This document shows positions 23,226 through 34,820 of a stretch of DNA of 64,000 nt, in pieces. The first letter of the stretch is position 1; each line of letters opens with the position of its first letter. The notes under the pieces are model-generated. The model was not told the origin of the DNA. It saw only the letters and a program-made list of their open reading frames with translations, and did no database searches. The DNA lies in NCBI RefSeq assembly GCF_947179165.1, contig NC_077239.1, forward strand, positions 682,001-746,000, given 5' to 3'. The DNA comes from Solanum dulcamara (taxonomy: Eukaryota > Streptophyta > Magnoliopsida > Solanales > Solanaceae). A program made the translations under genes and the position numbers.

Positions 23226-25173
23226 AGATAATTGTTAACAATATAAAGAAGATAGAGCACTCGTGAGTTGTGACAAAAGCAACAAGAAAAGAGAAGTAGA
23301 TAGCAACCTACTTTGTGGTTTAGAGTGGAACTACACCAAATGAACTACTAGCCCAACAAATACATGACAAATATTAAGTGATATGACGTCAAAGAGGGCA
23401 AAAAAGTTTACTTTGGTAATCATATTTACCCTTTACCCTTTTATATATGCAAATTTTATATGAATTAGTTTTGAAATTCTTTTAGAATATGGTTTCAAGA
23501 TATTTATGGTCTTTTTTTAAAGAGTGGTAAATTTTAGAGTGCAAGAACTGATGCATCTAACTTATTTAACCCTCTAAAATTAATAATTTTAATTATTTTT
23601 AGATGAATCGATTTGTGTGTGTCTTAAATATTTTATTGGATATCTATTATCTTTCAACAGTATAGATTCTAACGTGTTCGCCTATATTAGTAGTCAAGTT
23701 TAGTCATTAAACTTTATTAATTAATTGATGCAGTCAATTCAAATTTTCAATTGTCCCATTTTAGGAAGTTTTTCTTTGTAAGATTTTTTAGATAATGAAT
23801 GTATGTCTTTATATCCTTTACTAGTCATTGTGGAATTAGGACAATCTTTGGTTTTTTCTGGTAAATGTTCTTATCCCTTTGAAAAGTATTTTTTGGGTTA
23901 TAAGATTTTTTTATATTCTAAATTTCTAATACATATAAAAATTGATATTGTATATATAGATTAAAAAAGAATGAGAGTATCAGCCTAATTATATGAAGTC
24001 ATTCGGCTTGAATACTACATGCTGAACATAAGTCAAATGACAATAGATTCGATCCAATCAATCTATCGATCAAGATGTTAATCCACTTAGTTTGGGACAG
24101 CAGCTAAAAGGAATTAGTCCTCGCTTTTTCTTGAACAGAGGAACTAGTCTGTTGTTCGAGTTGACGAAGGCAGCTAGTGGAGAGATCCAAAGACATTGAC
24201 GATCAATTCCTTCCAAATTAGGGAGTTGTTGCCGACTCTTACATATGAGTGGTCAGGTGTTTGAGCCGATTGGTAAGATGATGAATACTTCACTTATTAT
24301 TTTAGTATTACCCGCCTATTTCGAAATGGAATTGGATGCAACAGGAAGAGCGCGAAGCACTAATGCTACAAGGTCATACGTATGTATATATTAAAGATTT
24401 TTTTTTATGAGTAATGCAAGACTTGACTTTCCAATGATAAGCTTTACTTGTAGGTCAAGTATCTAATATTATCGTGCATTCAAAGGTGTTGCCTAACCAT
24501 CAATAAATTTGGATGAAAATCATAGAGACCAAGATTCAAATGGTCAATGCAAAAACATCGAGTGAATTTCTCACATCAACCTAAGCTTAATAAGCAAAGT
24601 GAACCAATACATTTGCTAGTAGGAGGTCAAGTCTGGGTACACAAAGTTATCTAGTACTTGTATTAGTAGAAATAACACATGTGAATTTAGTCGAAATGTA
24701 GGCAAGCTGATCAAAATACCACGGCGACGATAAAATTAAAAAAAAAGTTTTACCTCCAACTAAACCCAGAAGAGGACTTAGGTGTGCACAAGCTAGCCGG
24801 ATGATAACGAAGAATACGAAACTAAAAACAAATTAATAGAGTTAATTTAGTAAACCAAAAATATTAGAAGGCAAACCAGAATACTCAAGATAGTTTTTTT
24901 CTCTAAACATATTATGTTATAAAATAACATCTGAACATTAGCCTAAGGGGAAAATTTGGGAAGAAACCAAAAATAAAATAAAAAATTATACAGATGGAAT
25001 ATCATATCCAAATTTTTACACCAGAAGCATCGATGGCAAGCCGCGTCATGTCAATACCGTGGATTTAAGATCAGTAAATGATGGTGTCCAATCCAGATCG
25101 CAAGTGAACGTTTGTGCTGCAGACGTCATTCAATGAGGATAAAAAGAACTTCATGTTATGGACAGTGCAACCT
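23226..25173. other. Intergenic DNA and probable 3' UTR of the cyclophilin gene
   Basis: AT-rich sequence with no convincing gene or classified repeat from 23226 to about 24990. From about 24990 to 25173 it probably includes the 3' UTR of the minus-strand cyclophilin gene. Short open frames lack recognisable domains. Confidence 0.5.
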
Positions 25174-28100
25174 TCAAGTGCTGTATTTCAGAGTCAATTC
25201 GTTAATCTGAACAGGAGTTTTGGGTCGATAATGGTCATCTGTATCTACCTCTTCAATTTCCTGAGTGGCCATAATAAACCATGTACATTAAAGGAGCTCA
25301 AAAGAACGATAGAAGAAAGAGATTTCATTACAAAATTTGTAAATGAAATAAGCAATCAAACTCGAATTTGCATATTTACTGTTTTGTTCTTCGTTTTTAC
25401 CCCCATTCTTAGCTCCATTTTTACATTGCATAGATGGTTTACTTATAGCTGTGTTACTCTTATGGATTTCATTTGGTTATTCTTTTCTTGATCTAGCTGG
25501 ATGATGAAAAATAATGCTGTGCAGTTCCTCAGGGGATGCATCTACCGCATCCACACCGTTCCGGATTTGGATTACTACTAAATGCCAAATGATAGGGAAA
25601 GGCAACCACCATAGGATGTGGTGCAATGGATGGAGTTACTCCTCCCTTAACCAGAGGTCTCGATTTTGAGCCGTGGTTATGGGAAAATCCTTGGTAGGGA
25701 ATGCTACCCTGGAACGAGCCCCACCCGATGCGAATCCGGATTAGTTGGGCTGCATACAGGTATCGGAAACAAGATGGGAAACCGAAAAAAAAAAGATACG
25801 GAAAGGCAGTGAAATATCAAATGCTTAACTGCATCGTCTTCTATGCAACAACTGATAGGAAAAAGGAGAAGGTAACTCATACCTGCACGATATCCTCTCC
25901 CTTTATTACACGCCCAAATACATTGATCTTGTCATTCAGATCTGGAATTGGTGCAGTTGTTATAAACAGATCAAATCCTCCGCTTTCATGTTTTGTTTTT
26001 GAAGTACCAAGCATAAATGCTTCGTGCTTCAGGCTGGAATATAGAGAACCGTAACTCAGTGATCAATGAAAACAATTGGATATCAAGACTATTGATTAGA
26101 CCAAAGAAACAGCAAATAAGATGAACCAAACCTTGTGTCTAGTCGACTGTAATGCTTTCCCCTCGAAGTCCAATCTTCTGTACCTTCAGATTTATCAACT
26201 TTACTACCATGGATTACAAAGTGCTTTATTACACGATTAAATCGCATCCCTTTGAAGTGGCCCTTCTGACTGCAAAGGCATTTTACAGAGTTTATGCATA
26301 TGACAAACAGTTGAATAAAAGCAACATTTACAGTACAACCACAAATGCAGAGAACTTGGTGCTCAGAGCCTCAGATGCATTAAGAATTTCATGCAACTAC
26401 TCCCCCCGTCTATTTTTACTTGTCCACTAGACTAATAATAGATGTTCACATTTACTTGTCCAGTTTAAAAAATCAGGAAACAATTTATCACTGAGTTACT
26501 AATTTACCCTTATTATTAACTACAGTCATTTCCCATGCATTTCCAACAACAACAACAACATACCCAATGAAATCCCACAAGTGGGGTTTGGAGAGGGTAA
26601 AGTGTACGCATACCTTACCACTACCTCATGGAGATAGAGAGGTTGTTTCCGAAAGACGCTCGGCTCAAATGTATCGGCCCCAAGTAAGAGGAAAAACAAT
26701 AGATATAGCATAACGGCGAAAACGAAGAGCAACGTAAATTCTACAAGACACAAACAATAACAGTAGAAAAATAAATGTGATAATTGAAAAGCAACATCAA
26801 CAACAACAACAACACAACTATAATGGCACGACTAGTCCTATGACCAACCTTAAACCGTCCTAACCCTACTAGCCTTCTACCCTAATACGCGACTTCCACA
26901 CATTTCTATCTAAGGTCATGTCCTCAGTGATATGAATTTGCGCCATATCCTGTCTAATCATCTTCCCTCAATACTTTTTAGGTCTAACCCTACCCCTCTA
27001 CATAACGCCTAAATCCATCCATTCGCACCTCCTTACTAGGGTGTTGACACACCTCCTCTGCACATGCCCAAACCATCTCAATCTCGCTTCTCTCATCTTG
27101 TCTGCCACAGAGACCACTCTCACCTTCTCCCGAGTAACCTCATTCCTAATCTTGTCACTTTTAGTGTCCACACATTCATCCCAACAGCCTCATTTCTGCA
27201 ACATGCATCTTCTGAACATGTGAATTTTTGACTGGCCAGCACTATACCCCATATAACAATGACGGTCTAACCACCATTCGGTAGAACTTACCTTTTAAGT
27301 TTAAGTGGTACATTCTTATCACATAGCACTCCAGAAGCAAGACTCTATTTCATCCATGCCGCCCCAATGCGATACGAGACATCATCGTCGATGTCCCCAC
27401 TACTCTAGATGACGGACCTAAGATATTTAAAGTTTTCTCTCTTGGGAATAGGATAAGTGGCAAGCCTCATTTTCATGCCCTCTTCATCCATCACAACATT
27501 GAATTTGCACTCTAAGCATTCTGTTTTGGTCCTACTCAATTTGAACCCTTTGGACTCCAGAGTTTGTCTCCAAACCTCCAATCTATCATTAACTCTATCT
27601 TGAGTCTCATCAATCAGTACTATGTCATCCGCAAAAAGCATACACCATGGAAACTCCTCCTGAATAGACTGTGTCAGCTTATCCATCACCAAGGCAAAAT
27701 GAAATAGGATCAGCACAGACTCCTGATGAAGTCCCATCTCAACAAGAGTCTCCTCCCACCGCTCTAACCCGAGTCTTGGCACCATCATATATGTCATTTA
27801 TCACCCTAATATGCACCATCGGGACCCCTTTAGCCTTCAAGCACCTCCAGAGAACATCCTTCAGAACTTTGTTATAGGTCTTTTCAAGATCAATGAACAC
27901 CATTTAAAGATTCCTTTTTCTTTCCCTATATTTTTCCACCAGTCTCCGCATCAGATGGATTGCTTCAGTAGTCGATCGCCCCAGCATGAATCCGAACTGG
28001 TTCTCTGAGATGGACACTCATCCCCTCACCCTCATCTTCACCACTCTCTCCCAGAGCTTCATAGTGTGGCTAAGAAATTTGATATCCCTGTAATTATTAC

Positions 28101-31100
28101 AATTTTGGATCACCCTTGTTCTTGTACAATGGAACCATTGTACTCCACCTCCATTCGTCGGGCATCTTAGCTATCTTTAAAATAACATTAAACAACCTAG
28201 TCAACCACTCCATAACTGCCTTCTCAGTGTTCTTCCAAAAAATCCATCGAAATTTCATCGGGACTGATCGCTCTCCCCCTGCACATCCTACTAATAGCAC
28301 GTCTAACCTCTTCAACCCTAAAGCACCTGCAGTACCCAAAATTCTGAAGACTATGAGAGTGCACCAAATCACCCAGAACAATGTCTATGTCCCCTTTTTC
28401 ATTTAAGGGTTTGTGGAAGTAAGCTTGTCACTTTTGCTTAATAGAGGTCCCATCCACTAGCACTTCCAAAGTATTGAATTTATTATATTCAAAGGGTGAT
28501 GTAGTAAAATTGTCATTCGATTTATTGTTTCTCAAGGGGTGTGCCAACTTAATACCGGACAAGTAAAAATGGACGGAGGGAGTACTATAACACTAGATAA
28601 AGCAACATGTATCAGTGCTAACTAGTCTCAAAGTGTCAACTGCACAGCATATACCTTGTGAACACTAGCAAATTAGCATGACACATATCCACCAGCACAT
28701 TTGCCTAGATTCTGGTTCTACGTCTACATGATGTGATGTTTTAGTATTCATTTATTGATCACTGTGACACTGAAATTACCATTCATTGCCATAAAGGTTC
28801 TCTTCTGGATAAAAAAGAAGATGAATGCCTTCTTAAGAAGAGAACTCTTTGAGAAGCCCCTCATCTGGAGATCAAAGTTTGAAGACGTAGAGTTCATATG
28901 AACAGTGAGAAGTTGATCAAGAAATAAGCTCTATATCATTCATCGGCATGAATAACAAAACCAACATACATGCATGCTCCTAGACAACCCCCTATCCCCT
29001 CCCCACACACAAAGTATCGAACACAGCAGAGTGAAGAAAAACTTAAGGTAACGCGAATACAAATCCAGTACATCATTCTATGGAACATCGTCATAGACAT
29101 AAACCAAAGATAAACGAAGTACGCACCAGAAATCAACAAATTCGTCAACAATGTCAGGAGAACCATCCTTGTAAAGTTCCACTGTAATCAATCCTTTTGA
29201 GGTGGTTATGAGCTGTCAAAGTTTAAACTTTAAAAGAGTTAAGAAAGGGAAAAGAATCAACCAGAGAGCCAAACAACCAAATGGGGTAGCGAATATCCAA
29301 TCGTACCCAAAATAAACAAAAGAATAGAACTTGTAAATATAAACAAAACAGTAGTAAACCGTCATTTGCCTCCATTTACAGAAGTCTCAAAAAGGACATT
29401 TTTCTCTTAAGAAAATGACTCATTAATACTTGAAGTTAATCATAATATGCAGGTCGAAGTAGGAAGAAGGAAACTAGAAAAGAAATATTGAAGCAGATCC
29501 CTTGCATTACTTCTGTATACAAAGTTCTGATATTCTATAAGAACCAGTATTAAAATATTTGATGTTTTTTTTTAACACAAAACAGAGATTGAAATCACTC
29601 ATGCGACCACTTCCATATAAAACACAGAAGAAGAAAATTTCTGTACTCACAGCATAAGCAGGGCCATCGACATCAGATCTCTTATGCTCAATAAACGTAT
29701 TTTCACCCTGCATCATGCAAACAGAAATATGCACTAAGCACACAAAAAGAATAGAACCAAGAATTTCATCTGCATCTGATCACCTATTCTTGTTCAAATC
29801 CGGATGATCTCGTAGTGTGGATTGCAGTGTATCAAAAGCAAAAAGCGCAGAAAAGCTCTAACATTCGTTGGGGCTTTAAGCGCAAATAAAGTGTGGGCTT
29901 TAATGAAAAAAGGCACAATGAGAGAAAATATATATGTTTAGTCTAAGACTAATAATTATAAGCATGAATGACAAATATATCAACAAAGAAATTGAAAAAA
30001 ATTTATGATAAAGTGAAATATCAATTGTTCAGTGTCGCCTCTTCAGAAGAGGCTCATTGGCAAGGAAAAGTATGCCTTATAACCTTGATGATGACACTAA
30101 AACACACATTAAGCGACGCGAAGCGCTGAACACACTTTGAGCCTCGCTTCAGGGCTGTGGATTGTGCCTCGGAAAGATGAAAGTCCCAAAAGTTTATATA
30201 AGGGGGGGGGGGGGGGGGGTTACAGGTCCACAATCCCTATGGGGAAGAAGACCAATCCCTCCTACCAGTCTTGAATTATGAAATTCTCACACCAACAAGG
30301 TCTACTCGAAGAGAATTCCATTCATTGAAAGTGTGACAAATGCAATTTATTCGGCGACAAGTATCTCATCTCAGACCATCACAAGCTACAAATCAATCCC
30401 ATATCTTCCTCAATGGACAAAACAATTTATTATCAAGCAAGCATTGAATTTGGCAATTATTCATACCTCAGTGGTTGACAAGTCATCCTGTGTCTGAATC
30501 ATTGACCTAGAAGAAAATTATCAAGTGTAAGGTCAGTGAACATCCATATAGATGGACCCAACTTGCTTAGGATTGAGGCTAAGTTGTTATTGTTATAATG
30601 TACTTTAAAATGATCGATAGCTTGCAGTATCCCAATAAATTAGTTAAAAAGTTAGATGTATGGATTGTTCACGACACAAGTGCGAAAGACTTAGAGTGAT
30701 AATAGCATATGCTCAGAAAATGTGCATTTTATGGAGATTTCCACGTGAAGAATTACTTTTGACTTACTAATGAGGCTTTTATTAAGAAGGTACAAATGGA
30801 GATTTTATAATATAGAACCGTTTTTTTTTCTGAATATTATACGAAACCATGAACCATTAAGAACTACATTTAAGAAGCACCAAGTTAAGGTAACAATTGT
30901 TAATATCTTGTGGGGTGGGGATGGGGATGTAAAAACGGGAGAATGCCTTGGAGATATAAATTTTAGCTTGCAGTCAAAAGCTGAAAAACAATCACTTCTT
31001 CAAGAAAATGAATTACTAAAGTTCTGCCCTTAATGAATCAAATACACAAAATTTTGAATATTCCCTTGGGTGTAAGGTTCACATCCTCTTTTTCCAGTTA

Positions 31101-33335
31101 CCAAGAACCCCCCCCCCCCCCCCCCCCCCCAATTCCTTGCTATCAGTACCCAAAACAAGTGCAAAACCTGTACACTTCCAACCGATGATTTATGTTCTCC
31201 ACTACACTGTAGTTAAGCTCATGCTAAATAACATAGACACAACTAAAGTTCAATGTCAGACTCAATATGGATGACAACACCTGGAAGTTTCAAATTTTTC
31301 TTCTTCTTTTTTATTTTATTAATTTATATTATCTTTTGATAAAGCGAAAATTTAGAATTTAAGGGTACATGATATGGAATCACATGTTTACATATACAAA
31401 CTTTTTATTCAATCTGCCAAAAAATGAAGAATAACAAAAGAAAAAGAGAACATCAATCAGCAATCAAATAACGACCATAAATTTCATACATCATAACACC
31501 AAAAAGAGTAGATTCAAATAATTCAATATCATAATGAGTTTTAGTAGAGCATATTTAGATCTGTCCATGACATGGGACTTTTCACAATCCATTTTTCATT
31601 TTTCGCCATTCAATATAAGCAAGAGTTGTCAGAAAAGATACAACGATTCATCCATTAATGATGAAAAACAATATCAATGTGATCACTAACAGAAAATCAT
31701 GGTCAAAACTAGGCGCTGCAAACAGACGGTTAGGATCGGATATGGGTAGGTTGAAAATGGATTACACAAAAGCGGATAAAATATCCGAACCCCCCATATT
31801 TAACACGGAAGACACAAGCTAAAATCCAAAATAAGCTTAGACTCCCAAGAAAACTAGAACTCATAAAAATACTCCCTCCATTTCAATTTGTTTGTCTAAC
31901 TTTCTTTTTTAGTCCGTTTAAAAAAAGAATGACTTTTTTTTGGGCAACTTTCAACTTTCCACATGGCATGTTTAAGAAAACAAGATTAAAGGACATTTTG
32001 GTACATTATACCTATCTTTAGTTTAAGACCACAACATTCAAAAGTCTTCTTCACTTTCTTAAACTCCGTGCCAAGTAAAAACCAGACAATCAAATTAAAA
32101 CAGAGGGAGTAACAAGCAAACAAATGGGTATTGATAATATGGATATCCATATTATCCATCTAGATATCTATTATTTAGTGAATAATAGAGATAATATCCA
32201 TATTTGATCTATTTTAAATGGACAGTTATCCAATCCATTCAAAACTAGTTTGTCTGTCAAGATACAAAGATGATCTAAATAACTTCCGTCATCTTGCATA
32301 TGATCTTATAAACAATAAATTCATTTCTGTATGCAAGAGGAAAACATGGAAGCCCTAATCCAAAAGGAGTTTGGTTTATTTAAAAAAAGATTGCAACTTT
32401 ATTATTATTTCTATTTTATGTTGAGAAAATAATGTGTGCATTGGTGAAAATTTGGACCCCTAGTTTTAAATACTTCTTAAGTACAGAGTATTGAAATATT
32501 AGGGACCTAAACAATACATTTATAATATTGAGGATTCACTCAAACAACCCCAACTAGCTAGGGATTGAGGCATAGTTGTTGTTATAGTATTCTTTCTATT
32601 TTTATAACAGCGGTAGCCGAATCAACTTGTGCGCATCTTGACTATCGCACCAGAAACCTGCATCCTCCCAATAGTACATGTTCAGCTAACTCTATCAACC
32701 AAGACTTAGACATATGGGAATTAACTTTTTATTTGACTCAGTTGGAATTGAACCTTGCTCTGCCATGATCTTCAGATCCTTGAATGCACAACTCACCCCA
32801 TCATTCATAAATATCTTTTGAGTCATTTAGGTGTAATGTATGTTGGAGTTATGTTTACATCATATGGGTTAAGAAGTAAAGAAATTTGCTTTTTCTCCCT
32901 AAATATGCTTTACTACTTTCTTATAATTGTACCTATAATCCATCGGTTTCGAACTGTATGCCATTGATTCTCGGGGATTTCACAGTTACAAGAACAAAAA
33001 GAATAGTTGTACCCACACAGGTTTATCTCTTTTTCAGCTTGTGTTCATCTAAACCAAAAATAAGCTGGACAGATCAATGAACAGCTCAAATATCACGAAA
33101 TTTAGACCCTACAAGCAACTATAACAAGCATCTGAGATAGCTACAACAATAATAGTACATACAAAGAAAGGATTTTGACAAACCTTCGAGACCAGTGTCT
33201 ATAAGTAGCAAACACGAAAAACACCATTACAGAAACAATTAACCCATATAGCATAATCGTAGGGACACTAATTCCACTTGGCCCCTTCTTCTTTTTGCTT
33301 TGCAGCAAAAGAGCTTGTGGTTTTATCTTCCCCAT
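25174..33335 (-). CDS. CYP21-4-like membrane-anchored cyclophilin, seven coding exons
   Basis: Cyclophilins are peptidyl-prolyl cis-trans isomerases; the CYP21-4 type is a small type II membrane protein of the secretory pathway/Golgi. Coding exons (minus): 33335-33184, 30506-30467, 29707-29651, 29212-29127, 26269-26132, 26033-25883 and 25260-25174; all junctions are GT..AG and in phase, giving 236 aa. The start [20 protein letters not shown] is the family N-terminus. Residues 22-44 form one transmembrane helix. The cyclophilin domain runs from about 84 ([17 protein letters not shown]) to 230. The catalytic segment is altered: the usual FHRVI..(V/I)QGGD reads [14 protein letters not shown] (122-135). 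Arg124 is kept, but His, Gln and the second Gly are replaced, so isomerase activity may be reduced. Introns contain a LINE-in-MITE and SINEs. Gene class is firm; activity is uncertain. Confidence 0.92.
25591..25808 (+). mobile_element. tRNA-derived SINE with 14-bp target duplication
   Basis: Flanks GATAGGGAAAGGCA (25591-25604) and GATACGGAAAGGCA (25795-25808) differ at one base. The 190-bp body has GATGTGGTGCAATGGATGG, AGAGGTCTCGATTTTGAGCC (B-box), GCGAATCCGGATTAGTTGGG and ends GGGAAACCG plus A10. It lies in the last intron of the cyclophilin gene, antisense to it. Confidence 0.92.
26398..28584. mobile_element. MITE split by a LINE insertion
   Basis: The left end TACTCCCCCCGTCTATTTTT (26398), continuing ACTTGTCC, is mirrored by GGACAAGTAAAAATGG then ACGGAGGGAGTA ending at 28584. 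The outer TA on each side fits a Stowaway-type target. Removing the LINE at about 26546-28459 leaves a normal MITE of roughly 260 bp. It lies in the intron between cyclophilin coding exons 4 and 5. Confidence 0.85.
26537..28468 (-). mobile_element. 5'-truncated RTE-type LINE nested in the MITE
   Basis: Minus-strand fragments encode a non-LTR reverse transcriptase: [17 protein letters not shown] near 28100, a continuous piece at 27797-27405 with the catalytic [16 protein letters not shown] and [18 protein letters not shown], and [15 protein letters not shown] remnants near 27050. Stops and frameshifts make it inactive. The 3' UTR ends in a TS-SINE-like tail and (TTG)n at 26546-26560. Flanking GCATTTCCA (26537-26545) and GCACTTCCA (28460-28468) are the probable target duplication. 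Confidence 0.85.
29850..30180. repeat. Repeat shared in reverse orientation with 17.5-17.9 kb
   Basis: Contains GCAAATAAAGTGTGGGCTTT and a far part with GCGACGCGAAGCGC and TTTGAGCCTCGCTTC. The pattern resembles a dispersed intronic element with GC-rich ends. It lies in the cyclophilin intron between coding exons 2 and 3. Confidence 0.55.
30202..30219. repeat. G18 homopolymer
   Basis: Eighteen consecutive G on the plus strand in a cyclophilin intron (C18 in the transcript). Length is liable to sequencing or replication error. Confidence 0.95.
31108..31130. repeat. C23 homopolymer
   Basis: Twenty-three consecutive C on the plus strand, so the cyclophilin transcript would carry G23 in its first coding-region intron. 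Long G runs can form quadruplex structures. Confidence 0.95.
31869..32112. mobile_element. MITE with CTCCCTCC ends, same family as 45.6 kb
   Basis: Begins ATACTCCCTCCATTTCAATT and ends AATTAAAACAGAGGGAGTAA. The interior TTCCACATGGCATGTTTAAG and GGACATTTTGGTACATTA parallels the element at 45574-45827. Non-coding; in the cyclophilin intron between coding exons 1 and 2. Confidence 0.8.
32520..32590 (+). mobile_element. Short SINE-like 3' tail
   Basis: The phrase CCCCAACTAGCTAGGGATTG followed by AGGCATAGTTGTTGTTATAG is the tail of a dispersed Solanaceae retroposon ending in TTG repeats. A similar tail is at 30547-30598 (CAACTTGCTTAGGATTGAGG). Both are too short to classify further. Confidence 0.5.
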
Positions 33336-33618
33336 GCGTCCTAGGCCTTGCAAGTATAAATATCTGACTTCTCAAAAAAAAAAAAACAAGACAAAATTAA
33401 AATCCATTTTACCAAAGCTAAACCAACCAAACCAGTATAAACATTTTGAGAACAACCAAATAGAAAATACAATTTGAATCTAAGATATATTCCAGAGAGC
33501 ATAGCTAAAATCAACTTAATGGACCAAAATAAAACTTCTTTCCCTATTTAATTCTTTAAAATTCTGATTCGTCATCACAAATTTATAGAGTCAGCAGCCA
33601 TTCATAATCCCAAATTCA

Positions 33619-33952
33619 GATGCAGAAAAATCCATCAACAACATACCCAGTGTCATCCCACAAAATGGGGTCTCGGGAGGATAAAAGTGGTGTAAGCAGA
33701 CCTTACCCCTCCGCTGTTTCCGACAGACCCTCAGCTCAAGGAAAAAAATAATCCAAAGCAGTACAGAGAAAGGAATAGCGGAAATGAAGAAGTAATTGCA
33801 AAATACTATAGACAAATTATCCTCGACAGTACTCATAACAAGATATTAGGATAATCTAAGTACAAAAAAGAAAAACAGATCGTAACCAAACTGTAAGGAC
33901 AAGAAACTACAAGAGTAACACCACGACTAATAACACTTGATGCAGAAAAATC
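33619..33952 (-). mobile_element. LINE/TS 3' fragment with 14-bp target duplication
   Basis: GATGCAGAAAAATC occurs exactly at 33619-33632 and 33939-33952. The 306-bp insert, read on the minus strand, ends GAGCTGAGGGTCTGTCGG, ...TGGGATGACACTGGGTATG, TTGTTGA, the tail shared by RTE LINEs and TS SINEs here. It lies in the 5' UTR intron of the cyclophilin gene, in the sense of the gene. Confidence 0.88.
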
Positions 33953-34332
33953 ACATTTCTATATTTGCAATCAACTTGATAATTACATAAAAAAACAAAA
34001 AAAAAAATATTTGAATTTGATATTTCCTAAATTGAAGTTTCACGCTAAATTCATCAACACAGTCTAACATAAATTAAAAAAAAAAAAACTAGCTCTTTCC
34101 ATAAACATGGGGTTTGCTTAAAACACTCTGTGAACGATCTGAATCTTTTTCTTTTCATATTAACACATGAAAAAAAAACAGATTCTACTTAAATTTAGCA
34201 AAATAGAGAAATTTATTTTAACATTTTGTACCTAATTATGCGAAAAATAAACCGTAGCTACAACTACGATTTGATATTTGAACAGAAAAATCAACATAAA
34301 TATGAAAAATAGAATAAAATTTTTGAGTGACC

Positions 34333-34420
34333 TGTGGAAGAATTGAATTGAGGTTCTTTGTTCTTCACTGTCGTTTCGTTGTCTACACGGCGGAGACAGA
34401 AGAGAAGAATATACACTTAA
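34333..34420 (-). promoter_or_regulatory. Probable non-coding first exon of the cyclophilin gene
   Basis: On the minus strand this GC-richer block reads GTCTCCGCCGTGTAGACAAC and ends TTCTTCCACAG followed by GTCACT, a good donor. The coding exon beginning at 33335 is preceded by possible acceptors (TTGAGAAGTCAG, ACTTGCAAG). A leader exon with a 5' UTR intron of about 1 kb is inferred; transcript data would be needed to fix its ends. Confidence 0.55.
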
Positions 34421-34439
34421 ATTTTGTTTAATTTTCAAA

Positions 34440-34820
34440 GCTTTACTTTAGTAAATTGACTTAAATTAACTATACAAAACAAATGCCTAAAAAAAATTAT
34501 CAGCACTTTTTTATTTTGACTTCTAGCTTATTCAATATCCACGTTAAAATTCAATTAAATTCAAATTTACTGAGTGCAAGATACATTTCTCGAGGTAGCA
34601 TATGGTTTTTTTTAATTTCCAAGAGCTACTATAATTAAGAACATATTTCATCAAATTTTTAAAAATTGATTACTGTAATAAGTATTCTTATCAAATAAAA
34701 AATTAGAAAAAGAGACAAATTACTTTGTGTTTGATCTATTATTTTAAAAGTATTTTACTAGTAATTGATAAATATATTTGTACTTGATCAAATTTACGAC
34801 ATGTGAGATAAGACAGCTAG
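34440..34820. other. Intergenic AT-rich DNA
   Basis: The gap upstream of the cyclophilin leader exon. I see no gene or named repeat; it should include the cyclophilin promoter. Confidence 0.5.

Noticed and set aside
27405..27797. An intact reverse transcriptase gene with FADD motif.
   Set aside because: Only the central part is open; upstream and downstream segments of the same protein are in other frames with stops, and the 5' half of the element is missing.
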